Of a stretch of 64,000 nt of DNA, positions 46,390 through 57,938 are shown one piece after another. The first letter of the stretch is position 1. Every line of letters starts with the position of its first letter. Source of the stretch: Costus lasius. Taxonomy: Eukaryota > Streptophyta > Magnoliopsida > Zingiberales > Costaceae. The notes under the pieces are model-generated. The model did not search any database, was not told the origin of the DNA, and saw only the letters and a list, made by a program, of their open reading frames with translations. The position numbers were made by a program, and so were the translations under genes. Where the stretch lies: positions 17,754,735-17,818,734 of the forward strand of contig CM050449.1 in assembly GCA_027563935.2 (NCBI GenBank). The letters are read 5' to 3'.

Positions 46390-46745
46390 TATCCCTAAGG
46401 AAATGATAATGAGTAACCTCAGTATCTTGAGAGTCCTAACCTTAGATTCTTTTAGGCTTTGGCTACCTCAAGAATTGAATCATCTATCTTTTGGTCTTCT
46501 AGGCCTAGGTACTTGAGCTTGAAATGCTTGAAACCTTAACAACTTGAGCTCCTGGTGTTTCAAAATCTTTTATCTTAGGTATCACAGGCCCTCATGTCCT
46601 TGATGCCTCAAGTTTTGGTGTCTTAGGTTCTTTAGTCCTCAACATTGTGGACTATCTAGTTCTCAACATCTCAAGCTCTTTGGTCCTTAATGACTTAAGC
46701 TCTCTAAACCTTGATGTCTCAAGTTTTTAGCACCTTAGACTCAAT
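46390..46745. repeat. degenerate short tandem repeats (CTCAAG/CTTGAG-rich)
   Basis: A quasi-periodic array in which variants of CTTGATGTCTCAAGTTTT and TTAGGTCCT recur every roughly 25-35 bp with many substitutions. No coding frame runs through it. Period and copy number cannot be fixed by eye. Confidence 0.45.
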
Positions 46746-46989
46746 ATAATAGCTTGATCATGTTTATTATGCTTGGTTCTCCTATATCATTGATCCCTTA
46801 TGGTAGGCGCTAAGAGGTCATCTATCCAAAGTGGGTACCACACAAGATTTTTATTCTTCCAATTAAGCAAACTTGTCATGAGTGCTTAATACAATGACTT
46901 TAGGTAGTCAAACCCTAAGTCAAAAAATACTTTGTGCATACCCTAAATTTCCCAACTACAAATGAGATGTAAGGACTTAACAAGTACTA

Positions 46990-47480
46990 GTAGGACATAA
47001 TAGAGATTGAGTAAGACTCTACATAAGGGCATATAAGAGTAAGTAGGAACCTCTATCCTATGTAAAGGCCTATGATTGGCTACATTGACCCTATGCTAAA
47101 GGCATATGAGTTCTAATGGGACACATTGAGCTTAGTGGAGCTTTACTTAGGGGTATAAGAGTTAGAGGGATGCTCAAATCTACGTTCAAGACCTAGGAGC
47201 TTATGAGTAATGGTAGCTTAGTACTTTTTAATGAGTGTTAGACTCTTCCTAGAGGTGCATGCGAGTTAGAGCAATGTCTAGTCTTAAGCTGAAGACTTAA
47301 AGGTTTTTTAGTACTTGCATACCACACTAGGGCTTACAAGTGCTAGGCTCTATCTAGGGGCATGTAAAGTTACTATTATAATCAAGCCTTGACTAAAGAC
47401 TTAGGAACTTATGAGAATTGGCAACTAATATAGGGCTTAGTGAGTGTTAGCTCTGCCTAGGAGCATGCACAATTTTCACT
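46990..47480. repeat. degenerate ~105-bp tandem repeat array
   Basis: Units begin TRG(A)GCTYTRCCTAGGRG-like at about 47135, 47239, 47344 and 47448, spacings of 104, 105 and 104 bp. Each contains a GCATRTRAG box, a GACTTAGGARCTTATGAG box and a GGGCTTAGTGAGTGT box in the same order, heavily diverged. Earlier, weaker units probably extend to about 46990. It looks like an old satellite-like array; no gene is present. Confidence 0.6.
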
Positions 47481-49069
47481 CTCAACTATAATGTTGGTTC
47501 TTGAATTATTAAGGAGCTTGGTTCTTAGTTGTTTTGATTAGGTACCTCAATCTTGGGCACCTTGACACAAATGATGTGTGTTGTTTGCATACATTATCTT
47601 AGGATACATAATTTTTTTTTAAAAAAATAATAAAATGATATATAATACTGTGAATCCTTGTTAATCTTCCTATGCATTCCTCTATTTGGGTGCCTCAAGT
47701 TTTTTTTTGAAAAAATTAATGAATCACCGCGATCTTAAAATATCAACTAACCTCCTTGAACAACTATACTTATGAGTTTTAGGCCTTTCTAGATGCAATA
47801 TGGTAATAGGTCAAGTATCTAAATTTTCTTCTAAAACTTGAACAAAAAATTAGCCTGTCACTTAATACCTACTAAATACTCAATTTATATATCTTATTAT
47901 ATAACCCTAGTTAGAGTCATGTATTAAAATTGGAACTGGATCTGATTAAATCAAAGCTTTAATTAATATTTTTATCTTAATTTATTCAATATTTATATTT
48001 TTTTATACAATTATTATTTATGATGTAATTGATTAAGGACTAGAGATATAATATTTTAGTTTTATTTTTATTAAAGTGTTAGGTATTAGCTTCTTCTAAG
48101 TTTCCTATACCCTAAACTTGAAACTCAATATTTAAAATCTAAACCCATCCCAATTTTACAAATTTAAAATCTAAACCCATCCCAATTTTACAATTGGGTA
48201 CTTAAACTTGACACAAAAGCATCGAGTTAGTCTAATTACCCAAATCACACATATACAATTGTCATCCCTATATGAATTTCTAGATTATGGTGTAGTTCGA
48301 TGAGAGTGGAATAATGAACAAAGCTCACTTGTTAGATCTAAGGGTGAAGTGGAACAAATAGCAAACAAGACGTTTGTCTTTTCATTACCACATTATCATT
48401 AGGGCCACTAGATGATATTTTAGACAATATGACTCATAACAAACTAGGCTTAAAATGCAATATGACACGAAAAGCTTCATTTAGGACTTGAAAGTGTAAA
48501 CATGGTCTTTATTGTCTACATCTCCATTGTAAAATTGCAAGCTTAGCATCTTGGACTTGCTTAGGACTAAATTAAAAATTCAAAGCCTGAGTAGGGTGAC
48601 TATTAAGCCTGTGTTTTGGCTGTGATGTGCAGTTGCAGCTATGCGATGACTAATTTCAAATCTAATTATTTATTTTTAATTACGTATAGGTATCAATTGC
48701 TCCTAATTTCAAATCTAAATTTGAAACTTATATAATCTGAATCAGTCTTGTAAATTTAATTAGATATGTAAACTTACAACAAATATATTGAGTGGCGAAG
48801 TGAAGGCATGTCAATGTCTCATTGTCGCTCCAGAATCTGTTATGCGGTCATAAATTAATACAAAACACTAATTTCTTTAAGTAACCTTGTACACTTGGCA
48901 CATGAGTGACGGAGGGCTCAGGCCGTGGTCGAAGGAATGAGAAATTAGGAACCAACGTTACATATCGTTTCCAGAATTCCATTGCTAAATTCTCCGTCAA
49001 TCGAGAGAAGAACAGGAAATTTTGCTGTCTTCTGCTCCCGAGCGATTTCCACCAGCCGTGGGCGGTGCG
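47481..49069. other. intergenic, AT-rich, 3' flank of the DeSI gene
   Basis: No gene was recognised. A 33-bp direct duplication (TTTAAAATCTAAACCCATCC block) occurs at about 48131-48195. The sequence nearest 49069 is the presumed 3' UTR of the minus-strand DeSI gene. Confidence 0.5.
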
Positions 49070-49854
49070 TCAAGGTACGGTAAGCACCTGCGGCGATGCG
49101 ATAACGTTGTGATGGGCGGAAGGCGGAGTAAGAGGAGGAGCTGCCGGAGGCAGGGCGAATCTAGTCGAGTTGCTCCGCAACCTCCGCCTTTCACTGTGTC
49201 CGCTGTTCATTCCCTCCGCCTCGCGTTCCCTCTCCGTTCCTACTTCCACGGGCAACACGCAATTGCAAAACAACCCTACAGGCAAGTCATTAATGCTCGA
49301 ATCCTCGGGAAGAAAAAGAGAATGGGGCTTTTTCAGAGAAAGGAGGAGTACCGATATTGGCGAGGCGGTTGACCCATTTGGGGATGGGCTTGCCGGCGAG
49401 GCGGAGGCAGACCTGGTTGCAGAAGTGGTTGCAGTTCTTGGAGATGAGGTTGTAGATGTCGCCGGAATACTCGGTGGCCATCTCCTCCATGAGAGCCTGC
49501 ACCTCCCGCGGTCCCAGATCCGTGTGCCCGATCAAAATCGACTTCCGGAACACAAAGCCCGGGCACTGCCGCGGCTCCGCCTCGAAGATCCCCGACGACG
49601 GGAGCTCGTGCGCCCCGTACGCATATTCCACTCCGAGCACTGCGTCCCCCCCAAATGAAATCAAGACCAAAAGCAAACCCCACCAAATCGAAACCCTAGT
49701 CTAAGATGGCTAAAATCTCACCTTGGACACCAGAGTGGTAGATGCCGAGGCCGAACCAGTAAGCGTAGCCGTTGATCGGGCTGAGATCGTAGACGTTGAG
49801 GTGGACGGGGACAGCCCCCGACTGCCGCTTCCGCGAGCACCTCCTGAGGAACAT
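49070..49854 (-). CDS. DeSI-like (PPPDE) thiol peptidase
   Basis: The minus-strand exons are 49722-49854, 49352-49639 and 49070-49275, encoding 208 residues. The start MFLRRCSRKR is followed by VPVHLNVYDLSPINGYAYW, YHSGVQVLGVEYAYGAHE, PGFVFRKSILIGHTDL, NLISKNCNHFCNQVCLRLAG and IPKWVNRLANIG-LFCNCVLP, the full PPPDE order. The expected catalytic pair is His40 (YHSGV) and Cys114 (NCNHFC). The family removes SUMO or ubiquitin from proteins; this member matches the plant At4g17486/At5g47310 type. Junctions follow GT-AG with codons split after the first base. The reading frame is open upstream of 49854 but without an ATG, so that Met is chosen. The C-terminal tail after CNCVLP is short and not conserved, so the last few dozen residues are less certain. 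Confidence 0.9.
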
Positions 49855-52060
49855 CTTGCGGCAGCGGCAGCGGAGCGAGTCCACCTTCCGGCGCGGCGGA
49901 TCAGAAGCGCCGCATCGACGATGGCGAGTTCGATTTGGTGCGGTGATGATCTGAACCAAGTTTTCAGCTGGGATTCGAGATTGCAACGGCGAGGGCGGAC
50001 GAAGATGGATTAATCGGTGGGGAAATTTATGGACGGAGTCAATCGTGACGCTGCGATGGAATCAGTTAAGCGGGTTTCGGTTGCCGCTGTACTCGTTACT
50101 GCTTGGCGTCGCCGATGGTGAATTCGGTTAGCCGGTGTCTACCAGTTCGGACCCGAATAATTTAGTTACGATCCGGTCCAATTCTATTCAATTCACGGTT
50201 ACATTCAAAATAAAAAAAATATATATATATATTATGTTCTTTATTTAGTGATACATAAGACTCTGTAGACGTGGCTTTTCATATAAGCTACGACACCCGC
50301 CACTACAAGTGTGCCACGTGGATGGCAATAAAAAATATAATAATATAAGGTTTTATTAACTTGAGATTATGTTTTTTTAATTAAGTAATATTATAAAAAC
50401 ATATTCCCTATTATCTAACATACATCAAGTTTTGAAACAAATTATTTTTAAATAAAGTTAAATAAATGAGACTAATTGAAACAAAATATTATGGATGGGG
50501 GCAGTTGGACGTGTTTTATAGAAATCGAACGGATTCCTATAATTTTCGGAAGCCGCCGTGATAGTTGATTAATATTAATGCAGATCTCCAGGAAACTTAA
50601 GGAAAAGACTTAAATGCTAATGTTAATATTAATACTAATATTAATGTTAATACTAATACTAATATTAATATTAATACTAATACTAATACTAATACTAATA
50701 TTAATATTAATGCTAATATTAATACTAATATTGATACTAATACTAATGCTAATTCTAATATTAATCTTAAAGTTAATGTAAACATCCGAACCTGCTGCGC
50801 ACAGATCAACGGCAAAAGCAGCGGCTTCTTAGAAATCTGCAAATTCCTATAAAATTTATCCGGGCAGTTGAGCTATAAACTTTACTTAAAAAATAAATAG
50901 AAGCTCTGAATTGATGAATTAAGCATGCTACAATGAATGACACACATCACGGCTTGTCAGACAAAATGGAGACAGCATTTGCAGTGTAATAACTCACCAG
51001 CTTTCAACTGTAATCCTGGAGAAAATCAATGGCAGCTGTCATGTTCTCAAATCACAACCACACACACCTTGTTTCATCAATGTGGCGTTAGATTTCATGC
51101 CGCCTTTTGAGATGCTGCATCCATCACCATCTCAAATCTGCACATCAATGCCTTCCTGCACCAGATTCTTTTTAAAAATTGCTGAAATTTGAGCTCAGTT
51201 TTGCATCATGTGGCAACTTCTGTTGAAGAAAGCAAAGAAACATGCTTGTTTGTGATGTTTAAATTATATACTCTTCCAGTTCAAAATTTGTCTTCAGATT
51301 CTTTGAACTGAGTGTGTTTCGTCTGGCATGGTCGGTACTGTTTAAGCTAGAACAGAGCCGAGTTCTCCTCCTCTGGTTCATCAATCATTATTCAGCAGGA
51401 CCACGCCATGTTCTTCACGCACATTGAATAATATCAAAGTAATTGGCTCTTGCTTCATAGATCTGAGTTGACTACTTGACTTGGATCTCAAGCAAGCGGC
51501 CCTATTTCAACCCTCTTCCAACAATTATTAAGACCGTATACCTTTCTTGTCAACTGTGTTTGACTTTGGCATCGAGTTCCACCTCCTCCTCTGCTGGCGA
51601 TGACAGAAAGGATGCCACTGTTTTCAATATACAGTGCAAAGAAGGTGGGTGGATTGGATATTCTAATAATTTGCTCAATTGTTTTGTTGTTTAGATGCAT
51701 TGATAATTACTTTTAGGAACACGATGAGCTTCTTTATCGATCGTCCCTATGCAACTCTTGACCTACGCTCCACTCTGTACTGAACTTTAACTTGAATTTT
51801 TAGTTTCAGACGTGCGATTACATGGCATTAGATTTTAGAAACAATTCGAGAAATCTACCGATGTGAATAGTGAGAGATCTAAGCAAAGATTTTCAATATC
51901 TACCAAATTACAATCAGCCGAAAAATGTTGGTAGGACCCGCCATTGGAAGCATCGTCTAGAGGAGTATAATACACACCTACCGACGCCATGGCCCGGCAT
52001 GCAGAGAGAGAGACAGAGGGAAGAGAGTGAAGAGAGAGAGGGAGGAGAGTGAAGCTACCT
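49855..52060. other. intergenic region between the divergent DeSI and ARM genes
   Basis: It contains the presumed DeSI promoter near 49855-50150, AT-rich sequence with an (AT)n run near 50220, and a hexanucleotide array at about 50614-50780. 50800-51840 is unrecognised. A TATA-like AGTATAATAC at about 51964 and a GA-rich tract at about 52000-52055 probably mark the ARM gene core promoter and 5' UTR. No further gene is seen. Confidence 0.5.
50614..50780. repeat. TAATRY hexanucleotide microsatellite
   Basis: About 27 tandem hexamers of the form TAATAC, TAATAT, TAATGC and TAATGT alternate in a row. The minus strand is open across it and would read as an alternating Leu/Ile/Val run resembling a membrane segment, but this is a repeat artefact. 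Confidence 0.9.
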
Positions 52061-52075
52061 TGAAGTGTGGAAACC

Positions 52076-52138
52076 ATGCCTGCCTCCGCACGCTTTCTTC
52101 TTCTACCCTCTGTCCTTTTCAACGTGCCTTCAACCTAA
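52076..52138 (+). other. 20-codon upstream ORF of the ARM-repeat gene
   Basis: An ATG at 52076, preceded by AAACC, opens a 20-codon frame (MPASARFLLL...) ending TAA at 52136-52138. It ends 13 bp before the main start codon at 52152 and is in a different frame. It lies downstream of the TATA-like site and the GA-rich leader, so it should be in the mRNA. It could reduce translation of the main frame; this is inference. Confidence 0.5.
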
Positions 52139-52151
52139 AGCGACGCTTTTG

Positions 52152-53656
52152 ATGACCGCCATGGCCAAATGTGCGCGGGCCGACGCCGTCGGCGGAAGCT
52201 TCAGCCTGTGGCCGGCATTCTCGCCTGCCGCCCTCCGCCGTAGGTTTCTAGAGGCTGTAGCCTGCGGCGCCTCCACCCGCTACGGCCGAAGAAAGGCATG
52301 TGGCGGCGTCGACGCGGCAGAACCGCTCCCCCGCCGCCCTCGGCCTGGCGGTTCGGAGCGGCTTGCGGAGCTGCTGCAGTCGGAGTCCTCCAATTCCGTC
52401 TTTGGAGACGCTGCGGAGGCCAAAGCTCGAAGAAAGGTTGAGACTTTTGCGGTGCTCCAGCGCGTGGCGGGCCGGCTGCAGCTCGACAATCACAATGGCG
52501 GCGAGGATCGGAGGGTGGAAGCAGCGGCGGAGGTGCGGAGGCTCGCGAAGGATGATCCTGATGCTAGGGTGTCGCTCGCGATGCTCGGGGTGATCCCGCC
52601 ATTGGTCGGGATGCTCGACTGCAGGGAGTCGGACCTGCAGATTGCGGCGCTCTACGCCCTCCTCAATCTAGGGATTGGCAACGAATCGTAAGCGCCTCTT
52701 TCTCCGATTCGAGATAGAGAGCTCGGCTTTCCCTATTTTGCTAGGATTTCTTAACCATTGCGCGTGATTCCAGGAACAAAGCAGCGATTGTGAAAGCCGG
52801 CGCCATTCACAAGATGCTACATTTGATCGAATGCGAGTGCTACTCACCGGTCTCCGAAGTGATCGTGGCCAATTTCCTCGGCCTCAGTGCTTTGGATTCC
52901 AACAAACCCATCATCGGCGCCTCCGGTGCTATCCCCTTCCTGGTATCCGCCTTCCACCGTCCCGACGCGAGCCCCACTGCGCGGCAGGATGCGCTTCGCG
53001 CCCTCTTCAACCTCTCCATCGCCCCAGCCAACCTACCTCTCCTCATCGATGCCGGCATCGTTCCCGCCCTCCTGTCTGCGATCGGGGACATGACGGCGAG
53101 CGAGCGCGCACTCGCCGTGCTCTCCAACCTCGTGGTCTACGGCGAGGGGCGCAGGGCAGTGAGCCAGACCCCTGATGCCTTCGCCATTCTCGTCGACGTC
53201 CTCGGGTGGGACGACGCGGCCGCCTGCCAGGAGAACGCGGCCTACGTACTAATGGTGATGGCTCACAAGGGGCGCGCCGATCGTACGGCCATGGCAGCGG
53301 CCGGGGCCCTCTCCGCACTCCTCGAGCTCACGCTGTTGGGTACTCCGCTCGCCCAGAAGCGGGCCTCGCGTCTCTTGGAGATCCTAACGGCGGACAAAGG
53401 GAAGCGGGTGTCGGAAGCAGGAGGGACTTCCGGCGTGGCGGCGGTGTCGGCTCCACAGAGCGGGGCGGTGGCAGCGATGGAACTGGTGGAGGGGATGAGC
53501 GAGGAAAGGCGGGCGGTGAAGGAATTGGTGCAGCAGAGCCTTCAGAGTAACATGCGAAGGATCGTCCAGCGGGCCAACTTGCCATCGGAATTCGCGCCGT
53601 CGGAGCGTCTTAGATCGCTGACCAGCAGCTCCACGTCCAAAAGCTTGCCTTTCTAA
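52152..53656 (+). CDS. ARM-repeat protein of the plant U-box (PUB) relatives, without U-box
   Basis: Exons 52152-52687 and 52774-53656 encode 472 residues. After a variable N-terminus (FSPAALRRRFLEAVACG) come armadillo units. These include LQLDNHNGGEDRRVEAAAEVRRLAKDD in part, LGVIPPLVGMLDCRESDLQI, AALYALLNLGIGNESNKAAI, VKAGAIHKMLHLIE, VANFLGLSALDSNKPIIGAS, GAIPFLVSAF, DALRALFNLS, LAVLSNLVVYGEGRRAVS and LLELTLLGTPLAQKRASRLL. They form most of the protein (about 110-390). I see no U-box, so it probably acts as an ARM adaptor, not an E3 ligase; this subgroup is annotated PUB-like in plants. The C-terminal tail has VQQSLQSNMRRIVQRANLPS, typical of the group. The ATG at 52152 is the first in frame; 52161 is an alternative start. 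Confidence 0.9.
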
Positions 53657-53738
53657 AGTGAAGGTAACGGAATTAACCATAGAATTGTAGTTTCGTTCTC
53701 CTCGATCGCTTGTCTTTCCTCCTGTAACTCCTGTTCTT

Positions 53739-53744
53739 AATAAA
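53739..53744 (+). terminator. polyadenylation signal of the ARM gene
   Basis: AATAAA lies 83 bp after the stop codon and is followed by a T-run, a normal layout for a plant poly(A) signal. Confidence 0.5.
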
Positions 53745-56700
53745 AATGCCATTTTTTTTTTGCCATCTGATATCATCTTGTCTGATTCGAGATCCTTGCA
53801 ATTACTTTGACATGTTTAGAGTGCAAATGGTGGTGTTCTGCATCTCCCTTACTCTGAGAAAGGTTTTAGCTCAAACTTTGATTAGCTTGTTAAAGAATTC
53901 AAGAATTATTTCGTTGGTAGTATAATGATCTTAAAAGTCACCTCTGCCAGTTAATTCTAAAAACATACTTGCTTGGTATATGATCCTTTTTTTAAAGAAG
54001 TGTAAGAACCAGTGAATGCCTGCAAATGTCTTCAGCTTCGTGGTAATGGCTTGTGACTTGCTAAATGTTCCTAGTCACTGACTAGGAAAACTCCAGTTCA
54101 ATATGTCGAAAAAATAAGTTAGCCTTTGCTCAAACTTGATGACATTATAGCTGAAATCTGAGCTCATCTTCAGTTTATGCAGATCAAAGTAAACACTTAC
54201 TGGTCAGCAATATCTGCACCTTTAGACTTACATGATCTACAATGACCTAGACCAATTTTCTCGACCAATAATGTTTGCATGTTTGATCTACACAATCTAA
54301 ACCAAAATCATACTTAGGCTTGACTAAGTTGACAATAGCTTGCGTTCAAGCTCTTAGACCTATGAGTTAAACATAGTTTATAAATCCAGTCCGCAGGCCT
54401 TGAGACCATTTTGTGTCGGTCCAACCGGGTACCGGTACATTGTTTGTGCCGGTTATATAGTATGTCATTAGAAGACCTTGTATAAAGGCACTGACTTGGC
54501 ATAACAGGCCATCCCTCAGAACGCATTATTGACATTTAATTCTCAAGGTTTATCCCATGTGTCCTATGCTTTATTTCAGAAATCCTCATAGAACACATTT
54601 GAAAGATACTTTGTCATACACCACCTAGTATCCTCTTTTCTGTCTGCTGCATTGGCAGAAATATTTGTGACAATTTGCCTCTCTTTTACCTTGTGTTCGA
54701 TCTGTATTCACTGTGGACTCCCTTGCTCAAGTCTTTTCCTTCAATTGTAGTAACTACTGAATGCTGCTTTTGCAGTGGCCCTAGCTGATGAGAAGCATGT
54801 GCTTGTTGCAGGAAGAAGATGACAGATCGACACTGTTGCATGGATTGCAAATTTTGTAAAGCTAAAAGGTTCAGCTAGTTCACCCCTTCTCATGTTTGCC
54901 TGTGCTGTATTGTGCCTGTGGTTGTCTCTTATCTCTTATTACAGTACCAAAAGCTGAAAAATATAGAGCTTGCTCCTGTAAAGCTTAGATCTCATGCTTC
55001 AAGTTATTCAGAAAGTTCATATTTTAAATGGTGATTGAGCACATCAATAGTGGTAACTTGGAACCACCTGGATGGAAAGTTGTCACTTGAGAATTTGAAT
55101 CTTCTTGAGTAGAACCAAAAACATTTTACAAAGGATATTATCAGAGTGAATGGTGTTCAGAGGGTTAGGTTGCAGTCCTTTGCTGGTCTTTCTGAAAACT
55201 GAAAAAATAAAGTAGTTTGGTGGCTTCTTGTTGTTCCAAATGCTTGCCAGCAGAACTAATGATGCCAGATCTGATCTCAACTCACTACAGATGAGAGGAA
55301 GGGGTCAGCTTGCAGCAGAGCTAGTTTGGAAGGATTCAACTTTTAATTATAAACAATGTTAGTGCTCATACTGTGTATCTAGAGGTTAAAGGAAAATGAA
55401 AAAAATAAAAAAAAGAAAAAGAAAATGAAAGAAAATAGTTACATGGTTGCACCTAACCTAGGCTTTCTTTTTGACTAGCTTGAAATGACTATACTAGAAT
55501 GCTTAACAAGTCGAACAATTCTACTAGATAGAACATGAAGTAGGATCATCCTATTAGGCCAAACTACTACTACACTTGATTAGTTCAATCTCAAAGCAAG
55601 AATGTTTGACCTAGCAAAACAACCCAATTAGGTTAAATTATCAAATCAAAATGTTGTCCTTAGCCTCATCGAATTGTTCAATATGGTTCGAAATGCTAGA
55701 TAACCTAAATAGGTCAAATAGATACTAATAGTATGACTAAAAGGATTATTACATTATGTCGAATCACATGACTAACCGAATAATAAACTAAATAGCTTAA
55801 TTGATTTAGATTGTCATGCTTGATTAGATCATCTAACCAAGCGAAATGAACTAATTAGGCAATCTTTTTCTAATTTTTGCTTACAAGATAAATATATTAT
55901 TCTTTGTCCATCCATTGAAAATATTAAAAATATTTTGTGAAAACTTTTCTTGAAGAATATTTTATTGAAAATATTTTCTATGAAATAAATATAGCTTTGG
56001 TTGCATAAAAGTGAAATGCGTGTGAGAATGGAATCATCATATTGCTTGATGCCTCCTTGAAGGATAATCATGTGCACAATTAGCAATGAGCGTGTTAAAA
56101 AGATTAATATAGTCATAATTAGGTCAATTTCATTGAGCGATTAACTTGTATTTTTTAATTTCATTGAGCGATTAACTTTTTTCTTAATTTCATTGAGCGA
56201 TTAACTAGTATTTTTCTAACTATCAAATACGAATATAAGAAGATAGAAAAAAATATATTATTTTATAATTTTTTTCTCTTTCTTTTTTGTTTTATTTTTC
56301 CCCACTAAAAAAGATAGTATTTATATTTTCTAAAAGAATCAATTATATAAATTTCCACTAGCCTTGAAATTTAGGTAATGAAGGGTTATTACATTAACAC
56401 ATGCAAATTTAAAATTTAAATATTGATTCGTCCGAGTCTATCTTGAGTGCTTAGCCAAAATTTGAAACCGAACACAAATCATGGCTCTTGTTTAAGCACA
56501 TGCCACATTTCAAAACATGATTATAATCTAGTTCAAATCAAATTGGCCTAATTAGATGAAAATTTGTCAAAGTACAACCTCAATAAACTATAAATGACCA
56601 TAATCATGTACATTATCTTTCAATCCAAATTAATAATAAAACGTTCAAACACGTGGGCTTTATATTCAATTAAGAAGTAAAAAAGAAGATACACATGTCA

Positions 56701-57938
56701 ATATAGTTTTAAAAAAAATATAATAGATATATAATTATAAAACAAAAGAAATTGGTAATGATTTTCATATACGTTTTTCCCATAAAAAATAGATTCTTTT
56801 AATCATTTTACCTTTTTTCATAGGAAAAGAAATATTATGATAATTTGATAAAATTATCCCAATGAAATATTTTAAATACATGATAATCTGAAGGGCCCGA
56901 CTACCCTACATCAATGGGAATGTGTGTGGTGTGAATAGATCAAATTGCAAATAATAATAAAGTCAATTGTAAATATAAATCACAGTATAGGGAAAGAAAT
57001 GAATTAGATAGCAACTAATAGAGCCTCTCTCACTGCATACAATGGCAGAATATTTGCTACCATTGCAAAACGACAGACACTAGGCCAAGCAAATATAAAG
57101 AAAGAAAGGCAAGCATTCGCTAATGGAGACAGGAAAACAGAGCTCAATTTGACCCTTGTACTAGCTTGCACATCCTCTTATTCATTCCCTCTTATAAGTT
57201 ATATATATAATACGTCATTATTTATCTACTGCAATCATTATCAGCTCTACAAATTTATTATCCTTAATTTTTTTTTTTGGAGGTGGGGGATGAATCATTT
57301 ACTTTTGAGAAAGATATTAATTAGAATGAGCAAGTGTGGAGAATTGCTGAATAATTTATGTGATAGCCTAGCTGTTGACTTTTTTTTCACATCTTCCCTC
57401 CCCTCAGCTTTATAATCTTTAGCTTGATTATTCAAAAGCAAATTGGCAAGCTCCACGCAATCATTCGTGCATTATAGTGACACCTTTGCCAAAGATTTGT
57501 ATAAACTTTGGTGTACCAATCCCCACTAACTAAACTTTTTCACTTCTTATCATCATTACTCTCTCTTAAATAACAATTAAGTCTGGCATTCTAAAAGTTT
57601 CGTCCCCTATCCAAAACTTTATCATTAGCTAGTGTCTTCATTCATTCCTTAACCGACATAGATTGCCCGTAGGATAAGCTTTGCCTGCTTTGAAAGAAAT
57701 ATGGACAAGCCGCAATTTAAGTAAGCTATAATAGAATATGATGAGTCTGCGAATAGAAGAAAGTTGATGCAGGTACAGCTGGTAGAAGAAAAAAAACAAA
57801 AGGAAGGAGAAAGAAACAGGGATAGGGATACTTGTGTTTGACGCATCGTTGCAAAGTCAACAAGGAAAAGAGACTGCCAGCAAAGTCAAATGCGGGTCTT
57901 CTCATTTTCCACGATTGTCTTCTTCTTTGACTTGGAGA
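53745..57938. other. intergenic, no gene recognised
   Basis: AT-rich sequence. 54410-54460 has a short GGTACCGGTAC-bearing fragment like the interiors of the CAAGG MITEs. 55450-55870 is full of short, quasi-repeated CTAATTAGGTCAAA-like phrases. A three-copy tandem repeat lies at about 56126-56215. The stretch just before 57938 is the presumed 3' UTR of the minus-strand bHLH gene. Confidence 0.5.
56126..56215. repeat. three-copy ~30-bp tandem repeat
   Basis: The phrase AATTTCATTGAGCGATTAAC occurs three times in succession at about 56126, 56158 and 56186, separated by variable T-rich spacers. It sits in intergenic AT-rich DNA. Confidence 0.75.

Noticed and set aside
50597..50842. 81-codon Leu/Ile/Val-rich frame resembling a membrane protein
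   Set aside because: It is an artefact of the TAATRY hexanucleotide microsatellite.
52065..52151. Upstream extension of the ARM-protein frame
   Set aside because: The open frame begins with GTG here; the first in-frame ATG is at 52152, and a uORF occupies this leader in another frame.
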